This document shows, in pieces, positions 9,648 to 19,329 of a stretch of 59,171 bases of DNA. Each line of letters begins with the position of its first letter. The first letter of the stretch is position 1. The translations under genes and the position numbers were made by a program. The notes under the pieces were generated by a model. The model saw nothing but the letters and a program-made list of their open reading frames with translations. It searched no databases and had not been told where the DNA came from. Source of the stretch: Planctomycetota bacterium (GTDB lineage: Bacteria; Planctomycetota; Phycisphaerae; UBA1845); assembly GCA_029558835.1 (NCBI GenBank), contig JAKQDH010000108.1, positions 1 through 59,171 of the forward strand, given 5' to 3'.

Positions 9648-10694
9648 TCAGGACGACTGATGTGGGTGGCTGCGCTCATAAGCCGTACGCAACACCGGGT
9701 CGAGAATCTCCACCTCCGCGCCCCGCAGCAACTCCTGATACAACTCCTGCATGGCCGGCCCGATCCGTCGCCGCAGCAGGCGCCGCTCCAACTCGCCCCG
9801 CACGTTCTCAAGCGTTCTCGTTTCGGCCGGCAGGCGTTGCTCCAGACGCAACAGGTGATACCACTGCCCGAGGTGCACCGCCTCGGCCGCTTCGCTCGGC
9901 TGCAAGCGTTGCGCGGTCTCGCGCAGCGCCGCTGGCAGGTCGGGGTCGTCGAGCGCTAGCGGCGGCAGCAGACCGCCGGCCGCGGCCGTCACCAGGTTCG
10001 CGCTGTGCGTGCGCGCCGCTTCGGCGAAGTCCTTCCCGCGGGCCAACTCCGCCCGCACCCGGGCCACGTCGGCCGTCGTCGCCAACTGGATGTGCCGCAG
10101 TACCACCCGCTCGCCGTAGGCACGCTGCAACTCCGTCCGCAGGTCCGCCTCGCTGAAACTTGTGCGCGCCTGCGCCAGGGCCCGCAGGCAGGCGTTGCGT
10201 TCCATGCCCAGCATGAACTCGGCAAAGGACACGTTGCGTTCCGCCAGCACGGCGTCCAGCACCCGCCGGGCGGCGTCGCGGTCGAAGCCGCCTTCGGTCA
10301 CCCCGGCCAGTGGATCGATCAGCAGACGCAGCGCCGCGTCGTACTCTGAGTCGATCTCCGCCTGACCAACGGTCAGACCGGCCGCCGTCACCCGTTGCCG
10401 GGCCGCTTCCAGAACCACGAGTTGCTCCAGCATGCCGGGTCCGTGGGCCTCGAGCAGCAGGTCGACCACGCGTTGCCGGGAGATGGGCTGTCCGTTGACG
10501 ACGGCCAGCGGCGTTCCACCGGCGTCTGTCTTGCGTGAGGCGACCTGTGGAGCCGGGCTGCGCCGCCGGCCGGCCGCCTCGCCGAACGATGGGGCCGCCA
10601 GCTCGGGCCCGCTGGCGCAGCCGCCGAGACCCGCGAGCACCAGCCACCCCAGCCTTCTCCACCATCTGCTACCGTGTCGAAAGCGCCGTCGCAC
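9648..10694 (-). CDS. Parvulin-type peptidyl-prolyl isomerase lipoprotein (PrsA/SurA-like)
   Basis: 348 residues from a GTG at 10694. The N-terminus has arginines, then LGWLVLAGLGGC, a good lipobox (LGGC, Cys about residue 23), so it should be lipid-anchored. A SurA-like N-terminal segment follows (LAVVNGQPISRQRVVDLLLE). The PpiC rotamase region is at about residues 190-300 (VLRHIQLATTADVARVRAEL, GKDFAEAARTHS, GGLLPP, QPSEAAEAVHLGQWYHLLRL). The family folds secreted or outer-membrane proteins by prolyl isomerisation. The frame stays open upstream to 11285, but that extension runs through interspersed repeats and lacks family similarity. GTG with a GCGAGG site 6-7 bases upstream is the best start. 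Confidence 0.82.
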   Translation of the reverse strand: MRRRFRHGSRWWRRLGWLVLAGLGGCASGPELAAPSFGEAAGRRRSPAPQVASRKTDAGGTPLAVVNGQPISRQRVVDLLLEAHGPGMLEQLVVLEAARQRVTAAGLTVGQAEIDSEYDAALRLLIDPLAGVTEGGFDRDAARRVLDAVLAERNVSFAEFMLGMERNACLRALAQARTSFSEADLRTELQRAYGERVVLRHIQLATTADVARVRAELARGKDFAEAARTHSANLVTAAAGGLLPPLALDDPDLPAALRETAQRLQPSEAAEAVHLGQWYHLLRLEQRLPAETRTLENVRGELERRLLRRRIGPAMQELYQELLRGAEVEILDPVLRTAYERSHPHQSS

Positions 10695-11332
10695 CGGAGA
10701 CCTCGCTGAAATCGAGTTGGACCTTGGCCGCGCGAGTGCGACGGTACCGCACGCCCGTGACGTGGTCAACGACGCTGCCGGCGCTTGGCCGAGCGTTCGC
10801 CCGCGCCGTATCATGGGCAGCGTGCACAGACCCACTGAGTAGGACCATGCACATGGGAAACCGGGAGGGTGGCATGCCCCAGCCGAAGGCGCCGGCATGT
10901 TGTTGCAGCAGCGGCCCGTCGGAGGGGCGGCATGGCGGCGCTGCGCTTGGCCATGCCACCCTGCCCCCTGACCACCCTGACCTCGTTGTTGGTTTCCCTG
11001 ATGTGTGGAGCTGCTTAGGGAGCGGTAGAATGAGCAGGGGTGGTGTCGGAGGCGGCACGACGTTCGCGCGCCCCCCCCGGGCGAGGAGAAGAACAGGGGC
11101 AGTAGTCCGACTCCCAGGGCCTGAAAGGCCCCGGCGCGGTGGTTGTCCCCGGCGGATGGCCCAGGTCCTTCGAACCTGCGAGACTGATGATGGCCGGGCA
11201 TGTGCTCGGTGCCCCGGAACACGCTTACCCGCAAGTGCGGTCGCGGGAAAGCATGGCGCCCTCTTCGGACTGACACTCTGCACACGCAGACGCTGCTGAA
11301 ACCTGCTTGGAGCGTACCAGGGACGACGAGGG
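10695..11332. other. Gene-free 638-bp divergent spacer with repeats
   Basis: It lies between two divergently transcribed genes, so it should hold promoters for both; I do not see a convincing -35/-10 pair. It contains the 108-bp element at 10854-10961, a GGCCCAGGTCC palindrome near 11158-11180 and a CAGGGCCTGAAAGGCCC hairpin near 11114-11131. Confidence 0.6.
10854..10961 (+). repeat. 108-bp interspersed element, copy 1
   Basis: Begins TGGGAAACC, then GGGTGGCATGCCCCAGC and a shared core (CGAAGGCGCCGGCATG). A variable middle follows, and the end is GCTTGGCCATGCCACCC, so the ends are inverted repeats of about 17 bp. Other copies: 44584-44693 (same orientation) and 55433-55540 (inverted). It has no coding capacity. 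Confidence 0.8.
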
Positions 11333-12136
11333 ATGAACGTGGACGCGGCGACGCAACCGGCAGAGGTCACGATCCTGGGCAGCGGCACCTCCCACGGCGT
11401 ACCGATGATCGGCTGTGAGTGCCCGGTCTGCCGCTCGGGTGATCCACGCGACCGGCGGACGCGCTGCTCGATCTACGTCGAATCCGCCGGTCAGCGCCTG
11501 CTGATCGACACGGCCACCGAACTGCGCTTGCAGTGCGTCGCCTGTGGCATCAGCGCCGTGGACGCGATCCTCTTCACACATCACCATGCCGATCACGTCA
11601 GCGGCCTGGACGACGTCCGCCGGTTCAACTGGCTGACCGGCAGACCGGTGCGCTGCTACGGTACGGAACGCACACTGGTCCGCCTGCGCAAGATGTTCCG
11701 CTACGCCTTCGAGGACGACCCCGATTCCCTCCACAGCCGGCCGGCGCTTGATCCGGTCGTCATCGGACACGAGCCGTTCACCATTGGGGATGCGCTGGTG
11801 ACCCCCATCCCGCTCGTGCATGGGCGGACCGAAGTGCTGGGCTTTCGATTCGGGGCGTTCGCGTATTGCACGGACTGCAACGAGATTCCGCCGGCCTCGC
11901 GCGCCCGGTTGGCGGGGCTGGAGGTGCTGGTGCTCGACGCGGTCCGTCGCCGGCCGCACCCGGCGCACTTCCACCTCGACCAAGCCGTGGAGGTGGCCCG
12001 CGAGATCGGCGCGCGCTGCACGTACTTCACGCACCTGGCCCACAGCCTGCCGCACGCCGAAGTGGAGGCCGGCCTGCCCGCCGGTATGGCCCTCGCCTAC
12101 GACGGGCTGAAAATCCACGTTCCGTTACCACCATAG
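11333..12136 (+). CDS. PhnP-like metallo-beta-lactamase-fold phosphodiesterase
   Basis: 267 residues, cytoplasmic. The start of the fold is VTILGSGTSHGVPMIGCECP, with the CxCPVC cluster (residues about 29-33) typical of PhnP-related enzymes that carry an extra zinc site. The metal-binding motif is THHHADHVSGLDD (about residues 82-94), with a later YCTDCNEI and the THLAHSLPH histidines. PhnP itself hydrolyses cyclic ribose phosphates in phosphonate breakdown; no phn genes are near, so I do not transfer that role. The ATG at 11333 has AGGGACGACGAGGG just upstream. Alternative: a LipB-associated MBL protein. Confidence 0.85.
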   Translation: MNVDAATQPAEVTILGSGTSHGVPMIGCECPVCRSGDPRDRRTRCSIYVESAGQRLLIDTATELRLQCVACGISAVDAILFTHHHADHVSGLDDVRRFNWLTGRPVRCYGTERTLVRLRKMFRYAFEDDPDSLHSRPALDPVVIGHEPFTIGDALVTPIPLVHGRTEVLGFRFGAFAYCTDCNEIPPASRARLAGLEVLVLDAVRRRPHPAHFHLDQAVEVAREIGARCTYFTHLAHSLPHAEVEAGLPAGMALAYDGLKIHVPLPP

Positions 12137-12585
12137 GCACTTCGGTCCGAACCGCGACGGCGAAAGGTTACCGAATCGGCGTTCGCGGAGTACTCAGACA
12201 CCTCACGAGAGGTATGCTCCAGCCGAGCCGGCGGGTTCCGGAGGCAAGAGAAGGGCATTCTCGGGAATGCGCGGGGCGTATTCCGACAGCCCGGTCAGGG
12301 AGAGGCCGAGTCCCGACACCCGTGATGCTCGTGACTCGGCAGGCCTTCCCCGGGCGACGCCGACCCCGTGGACACGCGCGCCAGGAGTACGTTCTGCGCC
12401 GCGGGGGTTCACCTGCTGTCGGCTGGCTGAAGCCCCGTTGTCAGGGGCGGGCCAGCCCCCCCCTTTAACGGCAGGGGTCGGGCGAGGGGCATGCCGTGGC
12501 AGTACCGTCCTCGCCCGACCTCTTTTCGCCAAGGGGGAACGCTCAGCCGCCCCCTCAAGGTTCGTCCCATCGGGACGGCCTTACG
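12137..12585. other. Gene-free 449-bp convergent spacer
   Basis: It lies between two convergent genes. It contains the strong terminator at 12476-12526 and a GC-rich stretch with short hairpins (for example around 12425-12465). No ORF with family features. Confidence 0.6.
12476..12526 (+). terminator. Rho-independent terminator
   Basis: A perfect 12-bp stem: GGTCGGGCGAGG (12476-12487) pairs with CCTCGCCCGACC (12509-12520), with a 21-base loop, followed by TCTTTT (12521-12526). It points in the plus direction and would stop readthrough from the MBL gene into the convergent chemotaxis gene. Confidence 0.75.
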
Positions 12586-14622
12586 TCAGAAGTCCTTCAC
12601 GTCATCGGTGTTTCCCACCGGCAGGAACTCGTCCGCCTGGGTCGCATCGCCGGCGGTCCTGCTGCCGCCGGCTGCATGCTGCCCACCGGACTTGGGGTGA
12701 AGGTTGGCCTTCTTGATGTTGAAGTGCTTGCGGTTCGCGCCCGTACCCAACGCCGCGTGCGGGCCGCCGGTCCCGGTCGTCCCCCGCCCGGTGTCACCTT
12801 CCACCAGGACGACCAGTTCATTGACCATCGCTTGGGTGGCGGCCGCCTGGGCGGCCAGTTCCTCCGCCGCCGAGGCCGACTCCTCCGCCCCGGAGGCATT
12901 CTGCTGGGTCACCTTGTCCATCTGCGACACGGCGGTATTCACCTGGTCCACGCCCTGGGCCTGCTCCTGCGAGGCCCGGGCGATGCCGTTGATGAGTTCA
13001 GTGACCTTGTTGACGCCGCTGACGATCGCCTGGATGGCCGTGGTCCCTTCGCGCGACTTGGCCACCGAGTTGCTGATGAGGCTCGTGGTCTCCTGGGCGG
13101 CCTGGGCGGCCCGCTGGGCGAGGTTACGCACCTCGTCGGCCACCACAGCAAAGCCCTTGCCATGCTCGCCGGCGCGGGCGGCCTCCACCGCCGCGTTCAG
13201 GGCCAGCAGGTTGGTCTGGAACGCGATCTCCTCGATCACCTTGATGATCTTGCTGATCTGGTCGGACGACGTGTTGATGGAGGTCATCGTCGAGTTGCCC
13301 TCTTCGGCTGCCCTAGCCGCCTCCGCCGACAGCTCGTTCGCCTGGCGGGCGTTCTCCGCATTGGTGCGGGTCATGGCCGCCATCTGCTCCAGTGCGCTGC
13401 TGGTCTCCTCCAGGGACGAAGCCTGCTCGGAGGCACCCTCCGCCAGACTCTGCGAGGCACTGGACACTTGGGCGGCCGCGTCGTTCACCTGGGAAACGCT
13501 GTCCGTCATGCCGTTGATGATCCGCTTGAACGCGACAGCCGTCTGTTGTAACTCGGCCGCACTGAAGGTCTTGAGCCCCTTGAAAATCTCCTTGAAGGGG
13601 AGGGTGATGCTGCGACTGATGAACATCGCCAGTATGACCCCGACGATCACGGCCACGGCCAAGCCGCCGATCAGCACGCTGGACGCCGTCGAGAGGGCGG
13701 TGGCCGCCCCCTTAGCGATTCCGTCAGTCTGCTCAAGGCCCGTGTCTGCTATCGCCTTCACCTGGTCGCGGACCTCACTGCCGATCACCGTGCGCTGCTT
13801 GGCAATGTCCTGTAGCACTACCCAGTTCGCCACCAGGTCGTTCATGGCCTTCTTGTACGAGCCGGCGGCAGCTTTGATTTCTTCGATCTGCTTGAGGTTC
13901 ACTTCCTGGCGAGTCACGGCCCGCAACGAATCGAGCCTCTTGTCCAGCTCATCGAAGGTGGGCATGGCGTTCTCGATCACTTTGGGATCGCGCTGGGCCT
14001 GCGCTCTCCACGCGGCCAGGCGCACGGTGTTGCCCAGGTTGACGAGATCGCTGACCCAGGTGATCTTCTGCAAGCGCTCTTTCAGTTTCTCCGGCTCGGT
14101 GGCGGCTTCGATCTCCTTCGTCATTGCCTCGTTCTGTGATTGCAGGAACGCCGTGCTGTTCTCCATGTATCTGGCAGCGCTCTCGTTCATTTGCGACCGG
14201 TTCCCGGCGATCGCCTGGTTCGTCGCCACCGTCCGCTCCACAATCTGCTCGTACTCCCTCACCTTGGCCTGCGCCTTGGGGACCGCCTCTTTCAGCTTCT
14301 CAAGGTGCTCGGACCTGTTCGCCAACTCCTGGCTTGCCTCAAGCTGCTTCTTCATCTCCGCGAGGTGCTCGCGCCCGAGTTTGAGGTACTCGTCGCTCTC
14401 GTTCAGCCCGTATCCGCGGATGTTGTACATGGTCAGCAGCAGGTTCTCCTGCACGCCGGCGGCGGCGCGGACCTCCGGCACGTATTCGTTGGCCAGCATC
14501 ACGGACTGACCCTCGACGTTCTTCATGTTCCAGATGGCGATGCAGCCCACCGCAATCGAGATGACAATCAGACCTCCGAACCCCACGGCGATCTTGGTGG
14601 CCAGCTTCATGTTCTTGAGCAT
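12586..14622 (-). CDS. Methyl-accepting chemotaxis protein
   Basis: 678 residues from the ATG at 14622, which has GGGAG about 8 bases upstream. The topology is a standard transmembrane receptor: TM1 at about residues 11-31 ([20 protein letters not shown]), a periplasmic all-helical sensor of roughly 280 residues resembling the helical bimodular class, and TM2 near 315-335 ([19 protein letters not shown]). The cytoplasmic signalling domain carries the invariant hairpin tip [20 protein letters not shown] followed by [14 protein letters not shown]. The tail after residue about 600 is low-complexity and basic. There is no obvious CheA/CheW-adjacent cluster, so it is an orphan receptor; the ligand is unknown. 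The frame opens up to 14703, but the extra 27 residues look non-coding. Confidence 0.93.
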   Translation of the reverse strand: MLKNMKLATKIAVGFGGLIVISIAVGCIAIWNMKNVEGQSVMLANEYVPEVRAAAGVQENLLLTMYNIRGYGLNESDEYLKLGREHLAEMKKQLEASQELANRSEHLEKLKEAVPKAQAKVREYEQIVERTVATNQAIAGNRSQMNESAARYMENSTAFLQSQNEAMTKEIEAATEPEKLKERLQKITWVSDLVNLGNTVRLAAWRAQAQRDPKVIENAMPTFDELDKRLDSLRAVTRQEVNLKQIEEIKAAAGSYKKAMNDLVANWVVLQDIAKQRTVIGSEVRDQVKAIADTGLEQTDGIAKGAATALSTASSVLIGGLAVAVIVGVILAMFISRSITLPFKEIFKGLKTFSAAELQQTAVAFKRIINGMTDSVSQVNDAAAQVSSASQSLAEGASEQASSLEETSSALEQMAAMTRTNAENARQANELSAEAARAAEEGNSTMTSINTSSDQISKIIKVIEEIAFQTNLLALNAAVEAARAGEHGKGFAVVADEVRNLAQRAAQAAQETTSLISNSVAKSREGTTAIQAIVSGVNKVTELINGIARASQEQAQGVDQVNTAVSQMDKVTQQNASGAEESASAAEELAAQAAATQAMVNELVVLVEGDTGRGTTGTGGPHAALGTGANRKHFNIKKANLHPKSGGQHAAGGSRTAGDATQADEFLPVGNTDDVKDF

Positions 14623-15164
14623 TCGACAATCTCCCATAAGTGTCTGAAACAGGCGGCAGCCTCGACCGGCTCCGGGTGTCGCGGCGGACGGGCTTGCCGA
14701 CAACCCGCGCCCCGCCCTGTCGGGGGGACGCAGCGCCGACGGCCTGCGGCACCTAGCGGCACTCCGCCCAAACGCCGGCCCGCTCCTGGAACAGGAGGGG
14801 GTGACGTGGCTTGCGTACCTGGTGCCCGCCGTCGCCGAAACGGTTCAGGTTAGGGAGGCTGGCGGATGTCCGTGGTCAGCCTGTACCCCGACCCGGAACA
14901 GATCCACAGGCTGGGTGTTTCCCCGGGCCGTCCGCCGGCCTCCGAGGTGGGTGGGTTGCCCAGTGTCGAGGCGACCCCCCGACCGTGGGGTGGCATCGGC
15001 CCGCTGGACGACGGTCTGGATAGGGTTATGTCTTAGCGTCTCACGCCGGTCGCTGCTCCCGGACTCCCCTACCTGCGGGAGTGACAGAGCAAAGATGTTG
15101 GACGCGGACCTTGCGCAGCTCCGACCCTCACCCCTACCCCTCTCCCTGGGAGGGAGAGGGGTTT
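14623..15164. other. Gene-free 542-bp spacer
   Basis: It contains no recognisable gene. Upstream of the chemotaxis gene there should be a promoter, but none is clear. The right end (15124-15163) is a GAGAGGGG hairpin repeat touching the 3' end of the response-regulator gene. Confidence 0.5.
15124..15163. repeat. GAGAGGGG hairpin repeat (family A)
   Basis: CCCCTCTCCC/GGGAGAGGGG stem preceded by the family's CCCTCACCCCTA lead. It ends one base before the stop codon (15165) of the minus-strand regulator gene, so it forms a 3' hairpin on that transcript. Confidence 0.8.
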
Positions 15165-15872
15165 CTAGCGGACGTTCTCAGCGGGAAGCGGTTCCGGCAG
15201 GCCGAGACCGGCGTCCACCGCCAGCCAGATGAGGTCGGCCACACTATCGGCCCCGAGCTTCTGCAAGATGTGGGAACGGTGAGCCTGGACGGTCTTGAAA
15301 CTCAGGTCCAACTCCACCGCGATCGCCTTGACCGTCCGCCCCCGAACGAGCAGGCGCATGACTTCCAGTTCGCGCCGGCTCAGCCGCTCCAGGCGACGCG
15401 CGGAGGCTTCCTGCCGTGCCCGCGTCTGGCGTGCGGCCGCATCCTGGGCCAGCGCCTCGGCGATACGCTCCAGCATCATGGCGGGCTCCCAGGGCTTCTT
15501 GATGAAGTCCACGGCCCCCGCCCGCAACGCCTGGGAGGCCAGCCGCACGTCCGCATGCCCGGTCACAACGATCACGGGGAGCGTGATGCCACGCGCCGGC
15601 AGGAGCGCCTGCAATTCCAGCCCGCTCATGGTGGGCATCCGAACATCGAGGACGAGGCAGCCCGGTTGGGAAGGAGGGTACGCGGCCAGGAAGGTCTCGG
15701 CGGACGGAAACGCCTCCACCCGCAAGCCGGCGGCGCGCAGGAACAGCCGGAGCGCATCGCGGACTGCGACGTCGTCGTCCACCACGAAGACGGTAGGCCG
15801 ACCCGTCGCAACCCCCGCAGCACCGCCCGGAGCGGATGCTCCGGCACGCTGAGCGTGAGTGGCACTGTCCAT
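15165..15872 (-). CDS. FixJ/NarL-type response regulator
   Basis: 235 residues. The receiver domain is at residues 27-140, with acidic pocket VVDDD, phospho-acceptor Asp76 (CLVLDVRMP), Thr in VVTGHAD and Lys in FIKKPW. A Q-linker-like helix and a LuxR-type HTH follow (LSRRELEVMRLLVRGRTVKA, DLSFKTVQAHRSHILQKL). It is a transcription factor activated by a histidine kinase; no kinase is adjacent, so it is an orphan. An in-frame GTG immediately precedes the ATG at 15872; I prefer the ATG. A family-A hairpin follows the stop at once. Confidence 0.92.
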   Translation of the reverse strand: MDSATHAQRAGASAPGGAAGVATGRPTVFVVDDDVAVRDALRLFLRAAGLRVEAFPSAETFLAAYPPSQPGCLVLDVRMPTMSGLELQALLPARGITLPVIVVTGHADVRLASQALRAGAVDFIKKPWEPAMMLERIAEALAQDAAARQTRARQEASARRLERLSRRELEVMRLLVRGRTVKAIAVELDLSFKTVQAHRSHILQKLGADSVADLIWLAVDAGLGLPEPLPAENVR

Positions 15873-16610
15873 CACGGCAGAGCAGCCCCGACCGGATCGC
15901 CCCCAAGCCGCTTATTCCCGGCGACGCGGAAGCACCAAGCTCGCGTCGCGGTGGTTGGCTTGCGTGGGCGATCCCCCGCTGTCGCCACACAAGGGGTATC
16001 GACCCGCCCAAGTCGGCACTCCAGTACCCCGCACCATCCCGCAAGGCGAGAGGCCGTCGCCCGGGCGAGCGCCGCCCGGGCGATGGCCCGCCCAGAGGCA
16101 CAGCAGGCGCGATGACCTGCCGGATCCGGTGACGCCGACGCACGGCCGCAGGCGGCCGCGCTAGAAGGCATGGCCGGCTGCGCCGGACGGACCGACCTGT
16201 CTTCCGGCCGTAGGTTCTCCGCCCGGCCGGCAATCCGGCGTTCCGCGTAGTTCTCGCTGGCGGGACGAGCGCTCCTGACCGCGGTTGCCGTCGCTCCGTA
16301 AGCTCCGCCGCCGGGATTGACCGAACAGGTCCGAAAGACTGCAACCGCGAGGCGGGGGAATCTGCGACCCCGCTCGCGATGTGCCGATGGTCAGGCCAGG
16401 GGCCGAGGCCGCCGAACGCGCGGTCCGGCGGATCAATCTTGCAAGAAAGAAAAATGTTGGCGCGAATCAGCTTGACATTGCCCGAGCATGATTTATTTAC
16501 TGTACTGAGAATGGTGTGGGGCGCGGTCGTTACGACTAGGCGTAGGGGTCCGGCTCTGGGCGCGGACCTGACTTGATCGCCCCCCGTCTTGGCGAGGGCC
16601 AAAGGAACCC
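15873..16610. other. Gene-free 738-bp divergent spacer
   Basis: No ORF with family features. The section 16430-16510 is strikingly AT-rich against its surroundings and carries the promoter candidate at 16472-16500 for the KamA operon. The rest is GC-rich and unremarkable. Confidence 0.5.
16472..16500 (+). promoter_or_regulatory. Candidate sigma-70 promoter for the kamA operon
   Basis: A perfect -35 TTGACA at 16472-16477, with TATTTA (16494-16499, 16-bp spacer) or ATTTAC (17-bp spacer) as the -10, in an AT-rich island. The leader to the kamA ATG would be about 105 bases. The -35 is convincing; the -10 is weak. Confidence 0.5.
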
Positions 16611-17933
16611 ATGGACGCGAATGCTTTAGGCTCCGATCCGGAGCCTGGCGGCAGTTGCCAACGTGTAATCACTCTCCCTGTCCTGGATCCCCCTGTTGCT
16701 GTTGAAGAGGAAGGACCCCGCCGGACCGAACGGGATCGGCGTCCGCGCACCCTGCCCCGGCAAGCGGGAGGGGGCACCCGGGCTTTCCGGTCGCCGGCGC
16801 TGACGGTTGGGCCGCGCAGCGAGCTGTTTCGGCGGCGCTTCTTCCCGGAGGCCACCCGTGCCGAGTGGAACGACTGGCGGTGGCAGCTTCGGCACCGCCT
16901 GCGGGACTTGGCGAGCCTGTCGCGGGTGGTCCGCCTGAACGGGGACGAGGAGGCGGCCATCATCCGCCTCGGGGGACATCTGCCCGTCGGCATCACGCCG
17001 TATTACGCCGGCCTGATCGACCCGCTCGATCCGCTTGACCCCGTGCGCAAGATGATGATCCCGACGGTGGACGAGTTCCTGCGCACCCCGGGCGAGGCCG
17101 ATGACCCGCTGGCCGAGGACGCCCACATGCCGGTGCCGGGGCTCGTGCACCGCTACCCGGACCGGGTGCTGTTCCTGGTGACCAACTTCTGCGCCACGTA
17201 CTGCCGGTACTGCACCCGGGCGCGGATGGTGGGGCAGACGGGGGAGTACCATTTCAACGCGGCCCAGTACGAACGGGCGTTGGACTACATCGCGGCCCGG
17301 CCGCAAATTCGGGACGTACTCCTGTCCGGCGGCGACCCGTTGACCATGGCCGACGAGCGTCTCGAGGGCTTGTTGACCCGCCTGCGGGCGATCCCGCACG
17401 TAGAGTTCCTACGCATCGGCACCAAAGTCCCGGTGGTCCTGCCCCAGCGGATCACGCCCGACCTGTGCCGCACGCTGCGGCGGTTCCATCCGCTGTGGCT
17501 CAGCCTGCATTTCATGCACCCCGTCGAGTTGACGCCCGAGGTCAGCCAGGCGTGTAACCGTTTGGCCGACGCCGGCTTCCCGCTGGGCAGTCAGACGGTG
17601 CTCACGCGGGGGGTTAACGACGACGTGGACGTGATGCGGAAGCTCGTGCACGGCCTACTGAAGGTGCGGGTGCGTCCGTACTACTTGTACCAGTGTGACC
17701 CGATCACCGGCTCGGCCCACTTCCGGACGCCCGTGGAGAAGGGCCTGGAGATCATCGCCGGCCTGCGCGGGCATACCTCCGGCTACGGTGTGCCCACGTT
17801 CGTGATCGACGCCCCGGGCGGCGGGGGGAAGATTCCGGTCGTGCCCGATTCGGTCGTCGGGCGGGAGGGGGATTGCCTCGTCCTGCGCAACTACGAAGGG
17901 AAATCGTTCCAGTACCCCGACCCCCTGCCATGA
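16611..17933 (+). CDS. kamA: KamA-family lysine 2,3-aminomutase (radical SAM, PLP)
   Basis: 440 residues. KamA interconverts L-alpha-lysine and L-beta-lysine. The radical SAM cluster is Cys194, Cys198, Cys201 (CATYCRYC), with Arg203 next to it. The two aspartates that bind the lysine epsilon-amino group in clostridial KamA (its Asp293 and Asp330) are kept as Asp363 (YQCD) and Asp400 (FVIDAPGG), and the PLP lysine (its Lys337) is Lys407 in PGGGGKIP. All substrate residues are therefore those of a true lysine mutase. The first 75 residues are extra and low-complexity. Its TGA overlaps the next ATG (ATGA), so it heads an operon with two ATP-grasp genes and an acetyltransferase. EpmB is a less likely alternative because no EF-P or EpmA gene is near. 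Confidence 0.92.
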   Translation: MDANALGSDPEPGGSCQRVITLPVLDPPVAVEEEGPRRTERDRRPRTLPRQAGGGTRAFRSPALTVGPRSELFRRRFFPEATRAEWNDWRWQLRHRLRDLASLSRVVRLNGDEEAAIIRLGGHLPVGITPYYAGLIDPLDPLDPVRKMMIPTVDEFLRTPGEADDPLAEDAHMPVPGLVHRYPDRVLFLVTNFCATYCRYCTRARMVGQTGEYHFNAAQYERALDYIAARPQIRDVLLSGGDPLTMADERLEGLLTRLRAIPHVEFLRIGTKVPVVLPQRITPDLCRTLRRFHPLWLSLHFMHPVELTPEVSQACNRLADAGFPLGSQTVLTRGVNDDVDVMRKLVHGLLKVRVRPYYLYQCDPITGSAHFRTPVEKGLEIIAGLRGHTSGYGVPTFVIDAPGGGGKIPVVPDSVVGREGDCLVLRNYEGKSFQYPDPLP

Positions 17934-18946
17934 CCACGGTCGGCCTGACCTACGACTTGCGGGATGACTACCTGGCCGCAGGCTATGGCGAGGAGGAGAC
18001 GGCGGAGTTCGACCGTCCCGAGACCATCGACGCCATCGAGGCGGCCCTGCGCGAGCTTGGCTATCGGACGGAGCGCATCGGCCACGTGCGCCAGCTCGTG
18101 GACCGGCTCGCCCGTGGCGAACGGTGGGACTTGGTGTTCAACATCGCGGAGGGGCTGCGCGGGGTTTCGCGCGAAGCCCAGGTGCCGAGCATCCTTGAGG
18201 CCTTCGACATCCCCTACACTTTCTCCGACCCGCTTATCTGCGCCCTGACGCTCCATAAGGCGATGACCAAACGCGTGCTGCGGGACCTGGGGCTGCCAAC
18301 GCCGGCCTTCTGCGTCGTGGCCTCGGAAGCGGAGGTACAGGCGGTGGACCTGCCGTTCCCGCTGTTCGTCAAGCCACTCGCGGAGGGGACGGGCAAGGGG
18401 ATCGACGGCCGGTCGATGGTGCAGTCCCAGCCGGAGCTTGCCCAGGCGTGCCGGCGGGTGCTGCAGACGTTCGAGCAGCCGGCCCTGGTGGAAGTCTACC
18501 TGTCCGGCCGGGAGTTTACGGTCGGCATCACCGGCACCGGCGCGGAGGCGGCGGCCATTGGCACGCTCGCAATCCTCCTCCAGCCCGGAGCGGAGCAGCA
18601 CTCGTACACGCACGTCAACAAGGAGCAGTGGCAGGAGCTTTGCCGCTACGAGCTTGCCGCGCCGGACTGGGCACGGCGGGCGGAGGAACTTGCTTTGGCC
18701 GCCTGGCGGGGATTGGGTTGCCGTGACGGCGGGCGAATCGACCTGCGTGCCACGGCCGACGGCACGCTGCACGTACTCGAGCTTAACCCGCTGCCAGGGC
18801 TGTGCCCCGGGCACTCGGACTTGCCGATCCTCTGCACGATGGCGGGGGTGCCGTACGTCGAGCTCATCCGACGCATCACCGATTCCGCGTGGCGGCGAGT
18901 GACCTCGCCCGCCCGGCAGTCGGCCGAGTGTTCTGCCCTTGCGTAG
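17930..18946 (+). CDS. D-Ala-D-Ala-ligase-like ATP-grasp enzyme 1
   Basis: 338 residues from the ATG at 17930, which overlaps the kamA stop by 4 bases. The fold is that of D-alanine-D-alanine ligase: WDLVFNIAEGLRG, FDIPYTFSD, LTLHKAMTKRVLRDLGLPTP, the nucleotide-binding stretch PLFVKPLAEGTGKGI and the metal-binding LELNPLPGLCPG. The N-terminal GGxSxEREVS motif that positions the first D-Ala in true Ddl enzymes is absent (the start is MTTVGLTYDLRDDY). The amino substrate should therefore differ. It would activate a carboxylate as acyl phosphate and join it to an amine. The partner could be beta-lysine made by KamA; that is inference from the operon. An in-frame start at 17873 lies wholly inside kamA and is rejected. 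Confidence 0.85.
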   Translation: MTTVGLTYDLRDDYLAAGYGEEETAEFDRPETIDAIEAALRELGYRTERIGHVRQLVDRLARGERWDLVFNIAEGLRGVSREAQVPSILEAFDIPYTFSDPLICALTLHKAMTKRVLRDLGLPTPAFCVVASEAEVQAVDLPFPLFVKPLAEGTGKGIDGRSMVQSQPELAQACRRVLQTFEQPALVEVYLSGREFTVGITGTGAEAAAIGTLAILLQPGAEQHSYTHVNKEQWQELCRYELAAPDWARRAEELALAAWRGLGCRDGGRIDLRATADGTLHVLELNPLPGLCPGHSDLPILCTMAGVPYVELIRRITDSAWRRVTSPARQSAECSALA

Positions 18947-19048
18947 CGTGAATATGCCTTGTAGCGTCGCCCCCTGTGGGCGTACGTGTTTAGCGTGGGT
19001 GCCATGAGTTTACCCGCCACGGGCAGGGGCAAGCGCGCGGCGTCTGAA

Positions 19049-19083
19049 CCCCTCTCCCCTCGGGAGAGGGGTAGGGGTGAGGG
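19049..19083. repeat. GAGAGGGG hairpin repeat (family A)
   Basis: CCCCTCTCCCC/GGGAGAGGGG stem followed by the GTAGGGGTGAGGGCAG tail typical of the family; 103 bp after the first ATP-grasp gene. Confidence 0.8.
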
Positions 19084-19195
19084 CAGCGGAGGCAATGACG
19101 CCCGCCTGAGGCACGGAATACTCCCCCCCCGGACGCGGGAAACCCCAAGCACGTACCCGTGGGCGACGTGGAGTATCGGGACGCTCCGGTCTCCC

Positions 19196-19226
19196 ACGTC
19201 GGCCGCGGGGGGCCGACGCTACCACA
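19196..19226. repeat. CGTCGGCC hairpin (family B)
   Basis: ACGTCGGCC and GGCCGACGCTAC flank a short G-rich loop. It is the same core hairpin as in the 41262-41420 element. Confidence 0.7.
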
Positions 19227-19329
19227 CTCGGGGGCGAACGCCGCCACGCTCGGGGAGTGACGCTACCCTGCTCGGGGCCCGACGCCGTATTCGGGAGGAG
19301 ACACCGGCGTCCCGTTCGGAGTTGAGATC

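Larger units (their letters stand above)
18947..19329. other. Gene-free 383-bp spacer inside the operon
   Basis: It separates the two ATP-grasp genes. It contains a family-A GAGAGGGG hairpin (19049-19083) and a family-B CGTCGGCC...GGCCGACG hairpin (19196-19226), plus several CTCGGGG-type short repeats at 19226-19300. No ORF. The repeats may have invaded a formerly compact operon. Confidence 0.6.
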